Shown here: positions 1-8,170 of the stretch, piece by piece | How the letters are laid out: every line of letters starts with the position of its first letter | Position numbering within the stretch: the first letter of the stretch is position 1 | DNA from: Breznakibacter sp047600785 | GTDB taxonomy: Bacteria > Bacteroidota > Bacteroidia > Bacteroidales > Marinilabiliaceae | Reading direction: 5' to 3' | NCBI GenBank assembly: GCA_047600785.1 | Contig: JASGKH010000001.1 | Coordinates: 1,638,298-1,702,297 of the forward strand | Length of the DNA: 64,000 nt | Notes under the pieces: generated by a model | What the model was told of the DNA's origin: nothing | Database searches by the model: none | Seen by the model: the letters and a program-made list of their open reading frames with translations, nothing else | Translations under genes and position numbers: made by a program

Positions 1-1
1 G

Positions 2-166
2 GTGCAAAAAGGGTACGGTTGGATGTTGAAAGCAGCCAGCGAGTCGAACCAGCCTGCCATATTTGAATATGTTATGAAAAATAAAAGTACAATGCCCCGT
101 ACTGCCTTGAGGTACGCCATTGAAAAGATGCCAAAAGAGATGAAAATGGCTGCCATGGCAAAATAA
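2..166 (+). CDS. DNA alkylation repair enzyme (AlkD-like), C-terminal end only
   Basis: The window opens inside a reading frame that encodes the last 54 residues of a protein and stops at TAA 164-166. The visible part contains a KGYGWMLKAA stretch followed by a PRTALRYAIEKMP stretch. Both are characteristic of the C-terminus of the HEAT-like-repeat DNA glycosylase family (COG4912/PF08713), which flips out and excises alkylated bases. The start and most of the protein lie upstream of the window, so nothing can be said about its promoter or catalytic residues. It runs on the same strand as the next gene, with a 52-bp gap. Confidence 0.75.
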   Translation: MQKGYGWMLKAASESNQPAIFEYVMKNKSTMPRTALRYAIEKMPKEMKMAAMAK

Positions 167-218
167 CCGGATCGGGCCGTGGAGTTGCCGAAAAGCAAAA
201 AATCTTGCCATACGAATA

Positions 219-683
219 ATGCACAACAACCGCATACATATCCGGAGTTATAACCGCACCGATAAGCCAAGGGTAATGGGATTACTGAGGCTGAATACCC
301 CAATGTACTTTTCACCCCATGAAGAAAGGGACTTGGTTTATTACCTCGACCATGAAATTGAAGAGTATTATGTGCTTGAAGTTGACGATGAAGTGGTGGG
401 ATGTGGAGGCATAAACTATAAGGAAAACCATACGGTGGCATACATCAGTTGGGATTTCCTTCATCCGGATTGGCAGCGGCAAGGATATGGGCGTATGTTA
501 TTGGGGTTTCGTCTCGACAAACTGAATGACGATAAAACAGTTGCACAAATCATTGTCCGGACAAGCCAGTTTGTCTATCGTTTTTATGAAAAATCGGGTT
601 TTCGTTTGGTCAGACGACTCGACGATTATTGGGCAAAGGGCTACGACTTGTACCAAATGGAATATGTGAAAGAATATGGTTGA
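219..683 (+). CDS. GNAT family N-acetyltransferase
   Basis: 154 residues, the usual length for a single-domain GNAT enzyme that transfers an acetyl group from acetyl-CoA to an amine. The acetyl-CoA pyrophosphate-binding loop is visible as QRQGYG at residues 86-91, preceded by a beta strand and HPDW. The C-terminal half has the FYEKSGF segment typical of motif B (about residues 122-128). No signal peptide or membrane segment is present, so it should be cytosolic. The substrate cannot be read from the sequence; RimI-like protein acetylation or small-molecule acetylation are both possible. It lies between an alkylation repair gene and surE and has its own short upstream gap. Confidence 0.85.
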   Translation: MHNNRIHIRSYNRTDKPRVMGLLRLNTPMYFSPHEERDLVYYLDHEIEEYYVLEVDDEVVGCGGINYKENHTVAYISWDFLHPDWQRQGYGRMLLGFRLDKLNDDKTVAQIIVRTSQFVYRFYEKSGFRLVRRLDDYWAKGYDLYQMEYVKEYG

Positions 684-784
684 AAGATTGTCGGAACAGG
701 AGATGGTCTTCTATTGACGGCAAATAGCCGGTCAAAGGGAAAACCTGGCAGGCTGTCTTTATCAATTCTTAACCACCGCCACGT

Positions 785-814
785 TTTGCATTTGGAGGCA
801 AAAAGGTATCTTTG
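785..814 (+). promoter_or_regulatory. Bacteroidota-type promoter of surE
   Basis: TATCTTTG at 807-814 is a perfect match to the Bacteroidota -7 element TAnnTTTG, with a TTTG at 785-788 placed 18 bp upstream as a -33 element. The surE ATG lies 16 bp downstream of the -7 box, implying a very short leader. Confidence 0.55.
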
Positions 815-830
815 GGACAAACTAATAATT

Positions 831-1619
831 ATGGAACAAGGCATCCCAAAGCCCCTTATACTGGTTACCAACGATGACGGCGTGCATGCCAAAGGCATCT
901 GTTCGCTTATTGATATGGTACGCCCCTATGGCGATGTGGTGGTGGTGGCACCGGACACGGCCCAATCGGCCATGGGGCATGCCATTACGGTAAAAACGCC
1001 GCTTCACTTTTCCTGCATTGAGAAGGAGGAGGGATTGACCGTTTACAAAAGCAACGGTACACCGGCCGATTGCGTGAAGTTGGCCCTCAACGTGATTTTG
1101 CCCCGTAAGCCCGATCTGTGTGTGTCGGGCATCAACCACGGAACCAATAGTTCTGTGAGCGTACATTACAGCGGGACATTGGCAGGTGCGCGCGAAGCAG
1201 CGTTTTATGGTATCCCGTCCATTGGGTTTTCGTTGTTGTCGTACGATTCCCATGCCGATTTTTCAATGGCCGTCAAACATTTTTTACAGGTGCTGGCACA
1301 TGTGCTGAACCATGGGATGCCCGACAAGACTTATCTGAACGTGAATGCCCCTTACCCTGTCGATCCCAAAGGTATCAGGGTGGTTCGTCAGGCCCGGGGA
1401 CGTTGGGTCGAGGAATTCATGCAGGGACAAGATCCCCGGGGCAATAAATACTACTGGCTTACAGGGCATTTACAAAATGATGAACCCCATGCGCCCGATA
1501 CCGACGAGTATGTGCTGGCCCACGGTTATGTGTCAGTGGTGCCGTGTACCATTGATATTACGGAACCCCATGCCATCGATCATTTCAAACAGTTGGAATA
1601 TGCCGTGCAAATGCAATAA
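831..1619 (+). CDS. surE: 5'/3'-nucleotidase SurE
   Basis: SurE is a metal-dependent survival-protein phosphatase that hydrolyses nucleoside 5'- and 3'-monophosphates. The ATG at 831 gives 262 residues, matching the family (about 250). It begins with PKPLILVTNDDG, where the paired aspartates D15-D16 bind the divalent metal. Further family blocks follow: VAPDTAQSAMGHAIT, NGTPADCVKLAL and SGINHGTN. An in-frame extension reaches back to 714 but shows no SurE similarity, and a good promoter lies just before 831, so the shorter start is preferred. The last 20 bases overlap the next small gene. Confidence 0.95.
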   Translation: MEQGIPKPLILVTNDDGVHAKGICSLIDMVRPYGDVVVVAPDTAQSAMGHAITVKTPLHFSCIEKEEGLTVYKSNGTPADCVKLALNVILPRKPDLCVSGINHGTNSSVSVHYSGTLAGAREAAFYGIPSIGFSLLSYDSHADFSMAVKHFLQVLAHVLNHGMPDKTYLNVNAPYPVDPKGIRVVRQARGRWVEEFMQGQDPRGNKYYWLTGHLQNDEPHAPDTDEYVLAHGYVSVVPCTIDITEPHAIDHFKQLEYAVQMQ

Positions 1620-1896
1620 GCTTTATATCGGCCTTGCTGCAGGCCTGGTGTTGCCCGTACTGACTTCGTACATCATTTACCTGACCAAATACGAAGGACA
1701 GTACAGTTATTGGGAGTTCATGAAAGGACTCCTGGCCCTTCGTACTATGGGCAAAATGATTAGCATCAGTGTGATCGCCAATCTTATCGTATTTATCATC
1801 GCCATCACTTACGAAAAATATATCCTGTCGAAAGGTTTGGTCATTGCCACTTTTGTATGGGTGGTGGTTGTGCTTGGCGTGAAATTTCTGCTATAG
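1600..1896 (+). CDS. Small three-helix membrane protein of unknown function
   Basis: 98 residues from ATG 1600, which overlaps the 3' end of surE by 20 bases in another frame, suggesting translational coupling. Three hydrophobic segments are seen at about residues 8-27, 48-66 and 74-96, linked by short charged loops. No catalytic motif is apparent. Its place between surE and lpxB suggests an envelope-associated role, but this is only an inference from context. The frame stays open upstream to 1345 inside surE, but that extension is a shadow of surE. Confidence 0.7.
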   Translation: MPCKCNKLYIGLAAGLVLPVLTSYIIYLTKYEGQYSYWEFMKGLLALRTMGKMISISVIANLIVFIIAITYEKYILSKGLVIATFVWVVVVLGVKFLL

Positions 1897-2026
1897 AAAA
1901 ATACACAGAGACACAAGGCATGGGGTTCTTGTTCTATGCCCTATCTTGCTTCCGTGTTTAAATAAAAACTAAGCTTCTGTCTCCAGCAGGGTTTTAAACC
2001 TTATCGGGGTGTAAAATTAAGGGTAC

Positions 2027-3166
2027 ATGAAATACTACATCGTTGCCGGCGAACCTTCAGGCGATCTGCATGGATCGAACCTGATGCGTGAATTGAAGAC
2101 ACTGGATGCCAATGCCGACTTTCGCTTTTTTGGCGGAGACCTGATGGCGGCACAAGGTGGCACACTGGTTAAGCATTACCGCGAGTTGGCCTTTATGGGA
2201 GTGTTTGAAGTGGTAATGAACTTTCGTACCATCAAACGTAATATGGCACAGTGCCAACGCGATTTGATGGCTTACCGGCCCGATGTCCTGATATTGATCG
2301 ACTATCCGGGCTTTAACCTACGCATTGCCGAGTTTGCAAAAAAGAATGGCGTAAAGGTGTTTTATTATATTTCGCCAAAGCTTTGGGCATGGAACACCGG
2401 ACGGGTAAAGAAAATAAAAAAATACGTCGACAGGCTTTTCACCATCCTGCCGTTCGAAACGCAGTTTTATGCCAGGTATGGTATTGAAGTCGATTATTCA
2501 GGTAACCCGGTACTTGATGCCATCGATGCCCGTCCTAACAAGCACGAAGATATGGCTGTATTCAAATTGCGCAATGGGCTGGATCACCGTCCCATTGTGG
2601 CCGTGCTGGCCGGTAGTCGAAAACAGGAGCTTTCGTGGGTATTGCCCGATATGCTGAAGATGATCCCCAAATTTCCCGGTTACCAGTTTGTGATTGCCGG
2701 AGCACCATCGTTCAGTATGGCCGATTATCGTGCTTACATTGATGGTTATGATATAAAAGTGCTCTTCGACCAAACTTATCAGCTTGTACAGCATGCCCGT
2801 GCCGCCATGGTCACTTCGGGTACGGCTACGCTGGAAACGGCTCTCCTCAATTGCCCTCAGGTGGTATGTTACCGCATGTGGGGCGGTAATTTTAGCGATT
2901 ATATCGCCAAACGGTTCATCATCAAGGTCAGGTTCATTTCATTGGTCAACTTGATCCTGGATCGCGAGGGGGTACGCGAATTGTTCCAGAAAAATTTTAC
3001 GGTAGGGGCGCTGGAACATGAGTTGGGTGCTTTGTTGGAGAACGATGGCCGCCGCAAACAGATATTTGCCGATTACGAAGAACTGCACCGTTTGATGGGA
3101 CAGCCCGGTTCAAGCCGTAAGACCGCCGGGCTGATGTGGAAAAGATTGGAGGACGGGAGGAAATAA
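2027..3166 (+). CDS. lpxB: Lipid-A-disaccharide synthase
   Basis: LpxB (GT19) condenses UDP-2,3-diacylglucosamine with lipid X to form the tetraacyl disaccharide 1-phosphate of lipid A at the cytoplasmic face of the inner membrane. The protein is 379 residues, a normal length. It starts with YYIVAGEPSGDLHGS, the family's N-terminal signature. It also carries the hydrophobic LIDYPGFNLR block, YISPKLWAW, VLAGSRKQE and, near residue 265, the SGTATLETAL nucleotide-sugar-binding motif. It has its own 130-bp upstream gap and is followed after 24 bp by gldF. Confidence 0.96.
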   Translation: MKYYIVAGEPSGDLHGSNLMRELKTLDANADFRFFGGDLMAAQGGTLVKHYRELAFMGVFEVVMNFRTIKRNMAQCQRDLMAYRPDVLILIDYPGFNLRIAEFAKKNGVKVFYYISPKLWAWNTGRVKKIKKYVDRLFTILPFETQFYARYGIEVDYSGNPVLDAIDARPNKHEDMAVFKLRNGLDHRPIVAVLAGSRKQELSWVLPDMLKMIPKFPGYQFVIAGAPSFSMADYRAYIDGYDIKVLFDQTYQLVQHARAAMVTSGTATLETALLNCPQVVCYRMWGGNFSDYIAKRFIIKVRFISLVNLILDREGVRELFQKNFTVGALEHELGALLENDGRRKQIFADYEELHRLMGQPGSSRKTAGLMWKRLEDGRK

Positions 3167-3190
3167 AAGCCACCAACAAAAACTAAAATA

Positions 3191-3922
3191 ATGATCGCAT
3201 TATTGAAGAAAGAGATCGCCATGTTTTTCAGTTCGCTCACCGGGTATCTGGTGGTGACGGTGTTTCTGCTGGTATCAGGGCTGTTACTGTGGGTAATGCC
3301 GGGCGACCTGAATATTCTATTTGGGGGATATGCGTCGTTGGATGCGCTGTTCTTTTTGGCTCCCTGGATTTACCTGTTTTTGGTACCGGCGGTTACCATG
3401 CGCTTGTTTGCCGAAGAAAAACGTGCGGGCACTATGGAATTGCTGCTTACCCGTCCATTGGGCGAGCTGCAGATTGTCACGGCCAAATACCTGGCCGGAG
3501 TAGCACTGGTGTTCATCAGCCTGTTGCCCACGTTATTCTATTACTGGAGCGTGGGCCAGTTGGCCAATCCGGTGGGCAACATCGACACCGGAGCCACGTG
3601 GGGATCGTACATCGGTCTGTTTTTTTTGGCGTCGGTATATGTCGCGATTGGCGTGTTTGCATCGTCGCTGACCGACAACCAAATTGTGGCGTTTGTGCTG
3701 GCAGTATTGCTCTGTTTCCTGTTCTTTTACGGTTTTGAGGCTATTTCTCAGATTCCCGGGCTCAAAAACGGGCGTGATGCGTTTGTATTCCTTGGCATTA
3801 ACGAACATTACAAGTCGGTGAGCCGGGGGGTGGTCGATTCGCGCGACGTGGTCTATTTTCTGTCAGTCGTCGTTTTGTTTATCTGGGGGACCAAAACAGT
3901 CATCAGTAGCCGTAAATGGTGA
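3191..3922 (+). CDS. gldF: Gliding-motility ABC transporter permease GldF
   Basis: 243 residues with about six transmembrane segments, of ABC-2 permease type. The block LFAEEKRAGTMELLLTRP, the cytoplasmic coupling region of GldF-like permeases, sits near residues 75-92. GldF works with GldG and the ATPase GldA in the gliding/Por-associated ABC complex of Bacteroidota. gldA is not in this window, which is common because it is often encoded elsewhere. The gene precedes gldG by 81 bp on the same strand. Presence of gldFG alone does not prove the organism glides. Confidence 0.9.
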   Translation: MIALLKKEIAMFFSSLTGYLVVTVFLLVSGLLLWVMPGDLNILFGGYASLDALFFLAPWIYLFLVPAVTMRLFAEEKRAGTMELLLTRPLGELQIVTAKYLAGVALVFISLLPTLFYYWSVGQLANPVGNIDTGATWGSYIGLFFLASVYVAIGVFASSLTDNQIVAFVLAVLLCFLFFYGFEAISQIPGLKNGRDAFVFLGINEHYKSVSRGVVDSRDVVYFLSVVVLFIWGTKTVISSRKW

Positions 3923-4003
3923 GCAGGACATTAAATGAATGTTTTTTAGAAATAGTTTGGCATAAAATTACGTTGGAAGGCTAACGGTTTTATAAATAGG
4001 CGT

Positions 4004-5692
4004 ATGCGTAAAGATATCCTTAGTTTCATATTGTTGCTGGTATTGTTGTTAATACTTAATTGGCTGGCTACCGGATGGTTTTTCCGCCTAGACCTGACTT
4101 CGGAGAAACGTTACACCCTTTCGTCGAATTCCAAGGAGTTTTTGAAGAAGCTGGACAAGGATCTGGCAGTGACTGTTTATCTGGATGGCGACCTCAATCC
4201 GGGGTTTAAAAAACTGGCCCGTTCGACCCGTGAAATGCTCGATGAGTTCCGGATACATGCGGGTGACAGGTTGATTTATTCGTTTGTCGACCCCAACGAA
4301 GGCTCTATGTCGGAGAAGAAAGCACTTTATGAACGGCTTCAGCACCTGGGGTGCGAACCGGTACCGGTATTCGAATCCGGCGAGGATGGCCGCAAATCGC
4401 GCAGCATGGTGTTTCCATATGCCTTGGTGGCCGTGGGCGATAAAGTCAGTACCGTGAATTTACTGGACAATATCTCGGGATACTCGGGAGCCGAAAACCT
4501 GAATAAATCGGCCGAAGGGTTGGAGTATAAATTGATGGAGGCATTCCGTAAAATGTCGATTGCCGAAAAGCCACGTATTGCCTTTTTGGAAGGGCATGGG
4601 GAATTGGACGAGATCGACGTGGTGGATGTCACCGGTGCTTTATCTGAGTTTTATCAGGTGGAGCGTGGCCAGATTGCCGATAATGCCGCGATTCTTGATC
4701 CATATAAAGTGGTCATCGTCGCCAAACCCCAAAGCCTTTTTTCCGAGAAAGAAAAATTTGTGCTTGACCAATACGCAATGAACGGCGGCCGTATCTTATG
4801 GATGGTCGACGCCGTCACCATTACTCTCGACAGCCTGACCCGTGCCACGAATACCGTGGGCCTGATGAATGATTTCAACATCGGCGATCAGTTGTTTAAA
4901 TATGGCATCCGCATTAACCCAAACTTATTGGAGGACGTGCAGGCTGCCCAGATTCCCATTAATGTATCACCGGCAGGACAGGCACCCAAGTTTGTGCCGG
5001 TACCTTGGCTGTTTTCGCCGTTGCTTCAACCAAACGATGTACATCCCGTCAGCCGAAACATCAATCTGGTAAAAGGTGAGTTTGTCAGCAGCATCGATAC
5101 CGTAGGCGAGGGGCTGAAACTGGGACGCCACGTATTGTTGACCACGTCACGATTTACCAAAGTCAACCCAGTGCCCGTGTTTGTGTCATTGGCCATGGTA
5201 AACGAACAGCCCAGGCAAGCCGAGTTCAACAAGCAATTTATCCCTGTGGCATATGCTCAGGAGGGGATTTTTCCTTCGGTGTTCGAAAACAGGCCCACGC
5301 CAGTGGGCCTGACCCAAGTGAAAAAACGTTTGGCCGAAAGTGTGCCTACCCGAATGGTATTTGTAGCCGATGGCGATTTGGCCAAGAATCAGGTCAGGCA
5401 ACGTTTTACCAATCCGCAAATAATCCCGCTCGGATACGATGAGCTAAGCGGACAGACCTTTGGCAACAAAGATTTTATGCTCAACGCCGTCAATTATCTG
5501 GCTGACGATGAAGGCTGGATGGCCCTACGGGCGCGTAATTATACGTTGCGCTTGCTGGATAAAGAAAAACTCGGAGCCGATGTATGGCTCTGGAAAGTTC
5601 TGAATGTGGCTGTGCCCGTTGCGTTAGTGGTGGTCACGGGAGTCGTGTTCGTGTGGTTGAGGCGGAAAACATATGCCTCCCGGAAAGATTGA
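4004..5692 (+). CDS. gldG: Gliding-motility ABC transporter auxiliary protein GldG
   Basis: 562 residues. One transmembrane segment lies near the N-terminus (about residues 7-27), followed by a long periplasmic ABC_transp_aux-type region and a second membrane segment near residues 533-553 ahead of a basic tail. The central block with EKPRIAFLEGHGE, followed by an LSEFYQVE stretch, is typical of the GldG/IFT52-like fold. It partners with the upstream gldF. Length and topology agree with GldG of other Bacteroidota. Gene order gldF-gldG-dnaN places it next to replication genes, without functional implication. Confidence 0.9.
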   Translation: MRKDILSFILLLVLLLILNWLATGWFFRLDLTSEKRYTLSSNSKEFLKKLDKDLAVTVYLDGDLNPGFKKLARSTREMLDEFRIHAGDRLIYSFVDPNEGSMSEKKALYERLQHLGCEPVPVFESGEDGRKSRSMVFPYALVAVGDKVSTVNLLDNISGYSGAENLNKSAEGLEYKLMEAFRKMSIAEKPRIAFLEGHGELDEIDVVDVTGALSEFYQVERGQIADNAAILDPYKVVIVAKPQSLFSEKEKFVLDQYAMNGGRILWMVDAVTITLDSLTRATNTVGLMNDFNIGDQLFKYGIRINPNLLEDVQAAQIPINVSPAGQAPKFVPVPWLFSPLLQPNDVHPVSRNINLVKGEFVSSIDTVGEGLKLGRHVLLTTSRFTKVNPVPVFVSLAMVNEQPRQAEFNKQFIPVAYAQEGIFPSVFENRPTPVGLTQVKKRLAESVPTRMVFVADGDLAKNQVRQRFTNPQIIPLGYDELSGQTFGNKDFMLNAVNYLADDEGWMALRARNYTLRLLDKEKLGADVWLWKVLNVAVPVALVVVTGVVFVWLRRKTYASRKD

Positions 5693-5760
5693 GACGGGGG
5701 ATATGGCACAAAAACAGTTATAACCCAATTTTATCAGGAGCTTTCGCCCGTTTTATAAAG

Positions 5761-5782
5761 TTATCAACACCCCTGTGGATTA
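5761..5782. promoter_or_regulatory. Pair of inverted DnaA-box-like sequences upstream of dnaN
   Basis: TTATCAACA (5761-5769) and, in the opposite orientation, TGTGGATTA (5774-5782) each differ by one base from the DnaA box TTATCCACA. They sit about 90-110 bp before the dnaN start. They may be DnaA-controlled regulatory sites or part of an origin. Only two boxes were noticed and no AT-rich unwinding element was defined. Confidence 0.3.
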
Positions 5783-5808
5783 TTGATTGATAACTCGTGG
5801 CGGGTGCG

Positions 5809-5841
5809 TTTGATTGCGACGATGTTTTTTTAATATCTTTG
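5809..5841 (+). promoter_or_regulatory. Bacteroidota-type promoter of dnaN
   Basis: TATCTTTG at 5834-5841 matches the -7 consensus TAnnTTTG, and TTTG at 5809-5812 lies 21 bp upstream in the -33 position. The dnaN ATG is 27 bp downstream of the -7 box. Confidence 0.6.
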
Positions 5842-5868
5842 GTCTCCTAATAAAAAAATACAGACAAA

Positions 5869-6996
5869 ATGAGATTTGTTGTTTCAAGTTCCGAGCTGCT
5901 GTCGCACTTGCAAGCCATCAGCAGGGTAATAAGCAGTAAAAATTCATTGCCGATACTCGATAACTTTTTGTTCGACCTCAAAGGCAACAAGTTAACGTTG
6001 ACTGCTTCCGATTTGGAAGTGACCATGGTGACTTCGGTCGATCTGGAGTCGACCGATGGTGAAGGCATCATTGCCATGCCTTCTAAGATCTTGCTCGAAG
6101 CGATGAAAAAATTTCCCGAGCAGCCACTGAACTTCGAAATAAACATGGAAACCTATGCGGTGGACATTGTAACCGAAAAAGGTAAGTTTAGCGTAGTGGG
6201 CCAGAATGGTGAGGATTTCCCCCCTATCCCGGCCGTTGAAGCCAACGATGCCCAATCGTTCCAAATTCCCGCAGAATTGTTGCAAACCGGTATCGTAAAA
6301 ACCATTTTTGCCACTGCCAACGACGACCTTCGCCCTGTAATGAACGGCATTTTGTTGGAAATGGCGCAAGATTCATTGACTTTTGTGGCTTCCGACTCGC
6401 ACAAATTGGTGCGCTATCGTAGGTTGGACGCCAAAGTAGGTTTTGAGTCGTCGTTCATTCTTCCCCAAAAGCCTGCCGGCCTGTTGAAAAACGTGTTGGT
6501 ACGTCAGGAAGGTGATGTGGCTATCCAGTTCGACAAAAAGAATGCCCATTTTACCCTGCCCAACTATAAACTGGTGTGCCGTTTGGTTGAAGGTAACTAT
6601 CCTGCTTACAGCGCAGTAATTCCCCAGGATAACCCCAATAAAGTCACGATTGATCGTGTGGAACTTTACAACACTCTGGGACGTGTATCGTTGTTCTCGA
6701 ACCAGGCCAGCAATTTGGTGAAACTGCAACTCACCGGTAACGAAATGGTGGTATCGGCGCAAGACATCGATTTTTCAATCTCAGCTTACGAGAAATTGGG
6801 CTGCACTTACGAAGGCGACGAAATGGAGATCGGTTTCAAATCGAGTTTCTTGGCTGAGATCATTGACAATCTATCTTCATCCGACGTGGTGGTCGAATTG
6901 TCCAACCCCGCACGTGCCGGTTTGTTCTTCCCCCTTGAAAACAAGGAGAACGAAGACGAACTGATGTTGTTGATGCCGATGATGATCAACGTGTGA
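5869..6996 (+). CDS. dnaN: DNA polymerase III beta sliding clamp
   Basis: 375 residues, the normal length of the ring-shaped clamp that tethers DNA polymerase III to DNA. The three tandem clamp domains are recognisable: the N-terminal MRFVVSSSELLSHLQAISR segment, the central FATANDDLRPVMNGILLE segment, and the C-terminus ending LMLLMPMMINV, typical of clamps that close with an MPM motif. It has its own promoter and ends before a strong bidirectional hairpin. dnaA is not present nearby in this window. Confidence 0.97.
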   Translation: MRFVVSSSELLSHLQAISRVISSKNSLPILDNFLFDLKGNKLTLTASDLEVTMVTSVDLESTDGEGIIAMPSKILLEAMKKFPEQPLNFEINMETYAVDIVTEKGKFSVVGQNGEDFPPIPAVEANDAQSFQIPAELLQTGIVKTIFATANDDLRPVMNGILLEMAQDSLTFVASDSHKLVRYRRLDAKVGFESSFILPQKPAGLLKNVLVRQEGDVAIQFDKKNAHFTLPNYKLVCRLVEGNYPAYSAVIPQDNPNKVTIDRVELYNTLGRVSLFSNQASNLVKLQLTGNEMVVSAQDIDFSISAYEKLGCTYEGDEMEIGFKSSFLAEIIDNLSSSDVVVELSNPARAGLFFPLENKENEDELMLLMPMMINV

Positions 6997-7054
6997 GAAT
7001 GGGATTCTTTCTGGCCGCTAGTTGCCATATAATATAATGGCCATTGTGCCAAAG

Positions 7055-7090
7055 ACGCAGAAAGCGGGGTTTTGCCCCGCTTTTCTGCGT
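7055..7090. terminator. Bidirectional hairpin terminator between dnaN and the HmuY-type gene
   Basis: ACGCAGAAAGCGGGG (7055-7069) pairs with CCCCGCTTTTCTGCGT (7075-7090) with one bulged base and a short loop. It lies between convergent genes, and T/A-rich arms on both sides allow termination in either direction. Confidence 0.75.
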
Positions 7091-7112
7091 TAAATAAGAT
7101 AGGGTTGTCGTT

Positions 7113-8159
7113 CTATTCTTCCAACAGGACATATTCAAATCCCACGTAGCCTTCTTCGCCGCTCTGATTGTAAAAGCTGGTGAAACGGAATTTGTATTGA
7201 CGGCCTTCATTGTCCTGGACAAAATACATGTTTGTATTGTCAATCACATAAGAGGTTGATCCACTGGTTACATCTCCTGTGGTCTTTTTCCAGTTATAGC
7301 CCAATGCATCGGCTTTTAGCGAAAGACTCTCTGAAACAATATCGCTGTTGTTTAGGCTATTAAATAAGTCATTGTAATATTCGGCGGTCTGTCCGTCAGC
7401 GGCCTGGTACCGGTAGCTTAGAGTATTGGCCACACGGTTTGTCCGCACGCCTTTTACATTGTAAAAATAGACTGAAGGGCCTGCGGCCACGATCGTGGTA
7501 TAAGGTGAAAAGACAATATCCCAGCTGTTTTGTATTGGCGGTTGTGCCAATGCCTTCCCTTCCAACGTAAAATTGAACCAGGTAAACGGTCTGTCAGACG
7601 ATGTAACGGGCAGTAACACTTCTTTCACTGTGGTGGTCTCTAAAGTAATATCGGCCCATTTCACCGTTATTCCTGATGACGATTGGGTGAACGCCACTTT
7701 GTATTTGGCGGTTACAGGTTGCAATGCAGGGTTGGGATTGCCTAAGTCCTTTATGCCAACGATATATACTTCACCGTTTTTCCAGTGTGCAAATACACCG
7801 GTTATCGGATCGCCCGATGATGGGTCGATGGCCCAGCTTGGCGATGCATCGACTTCGGTTTGGTCGTCAATATCGGTCGAATTGGTTTTGTATACCATCA
7901 ATGGCAGCCCGGAATTAAGTACAATCACCGAATCGGTACCATAGGTTTGCACGGCCAAATCCCATGCATTGTTGTCCACCGTAGCGACCACTTTATTGGC
8001 GGCCAGGCTGTAATAGATCTGGTGTGTATAAAGCGATGTTTCAAGCGTGACGGCATTGGATTCACCGGGATCGACAATAAAACTGGTGTTGTCGTCTTCA
8101 CAGGAAGATAGCGAAATGGCGACTACGGCCATTGATACGAATATGAATTTGTTTTTCAT
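7113..8159 (-). CDS. HmuY-family surface lipoprotein, apparently with two HmuY repeats
   Basis: 348 residues. A signal peptide ends in the lipobox LSSC, with the lipidated Cys near residue 20. HmuY proteins bind haem at the cell surface and hand it to a TonB-dependent receptor. The family's hallmark, a WDLAV/WDIVF strand followed by a Y-T turn, appears twice: NNAWDLAVQTYGTDSV near residue 63 and QNSWDIVFSPYTT near residue 208. This suggests a duplicated fold, longer than the roughly 220-residue HmuY of Porphyromonas. It lies 11 bp downstream of a TonB-dependent receptor gene, so the two form an uptake operon. The haem-ligand histidines of classical HmuY are not evident, so the ligand could be something else. 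Confidence 0.8.
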   Translation of the reverse strand: MKNKFIFVSMAVVAISLSSCEDDNTSFIVDPGESNAVTLETSLYTHQIYYSLAANKVVATVDNNAWDLAVQTYGTDSVIVLNSGLPLMVYKTNSTDIDDQTEVDASPSWAIDPSSGDPITGVFAHWKNGEVYIVGIKDLGNPNPALQPVTAKYKVAFTQSSSGITVKWADITLETTTVKEVLLPVTSSDRPFTWFNFTLEGKALAQPPIQNSWDIVFSPYTTIVAAGPSVYFYNVKGVRTNRVANTLSYRYQAADGQTAEYYNDLFNSLNNSDIVSESLSLKADALGYNWKKTTGDVTSGSTSYVIDNTNMYFVQDNEGRQYKFRFTSFYNQSGEEGYVGFEYVLLEE

Positions 8160-8170
8160 CTTGTTTTGGT

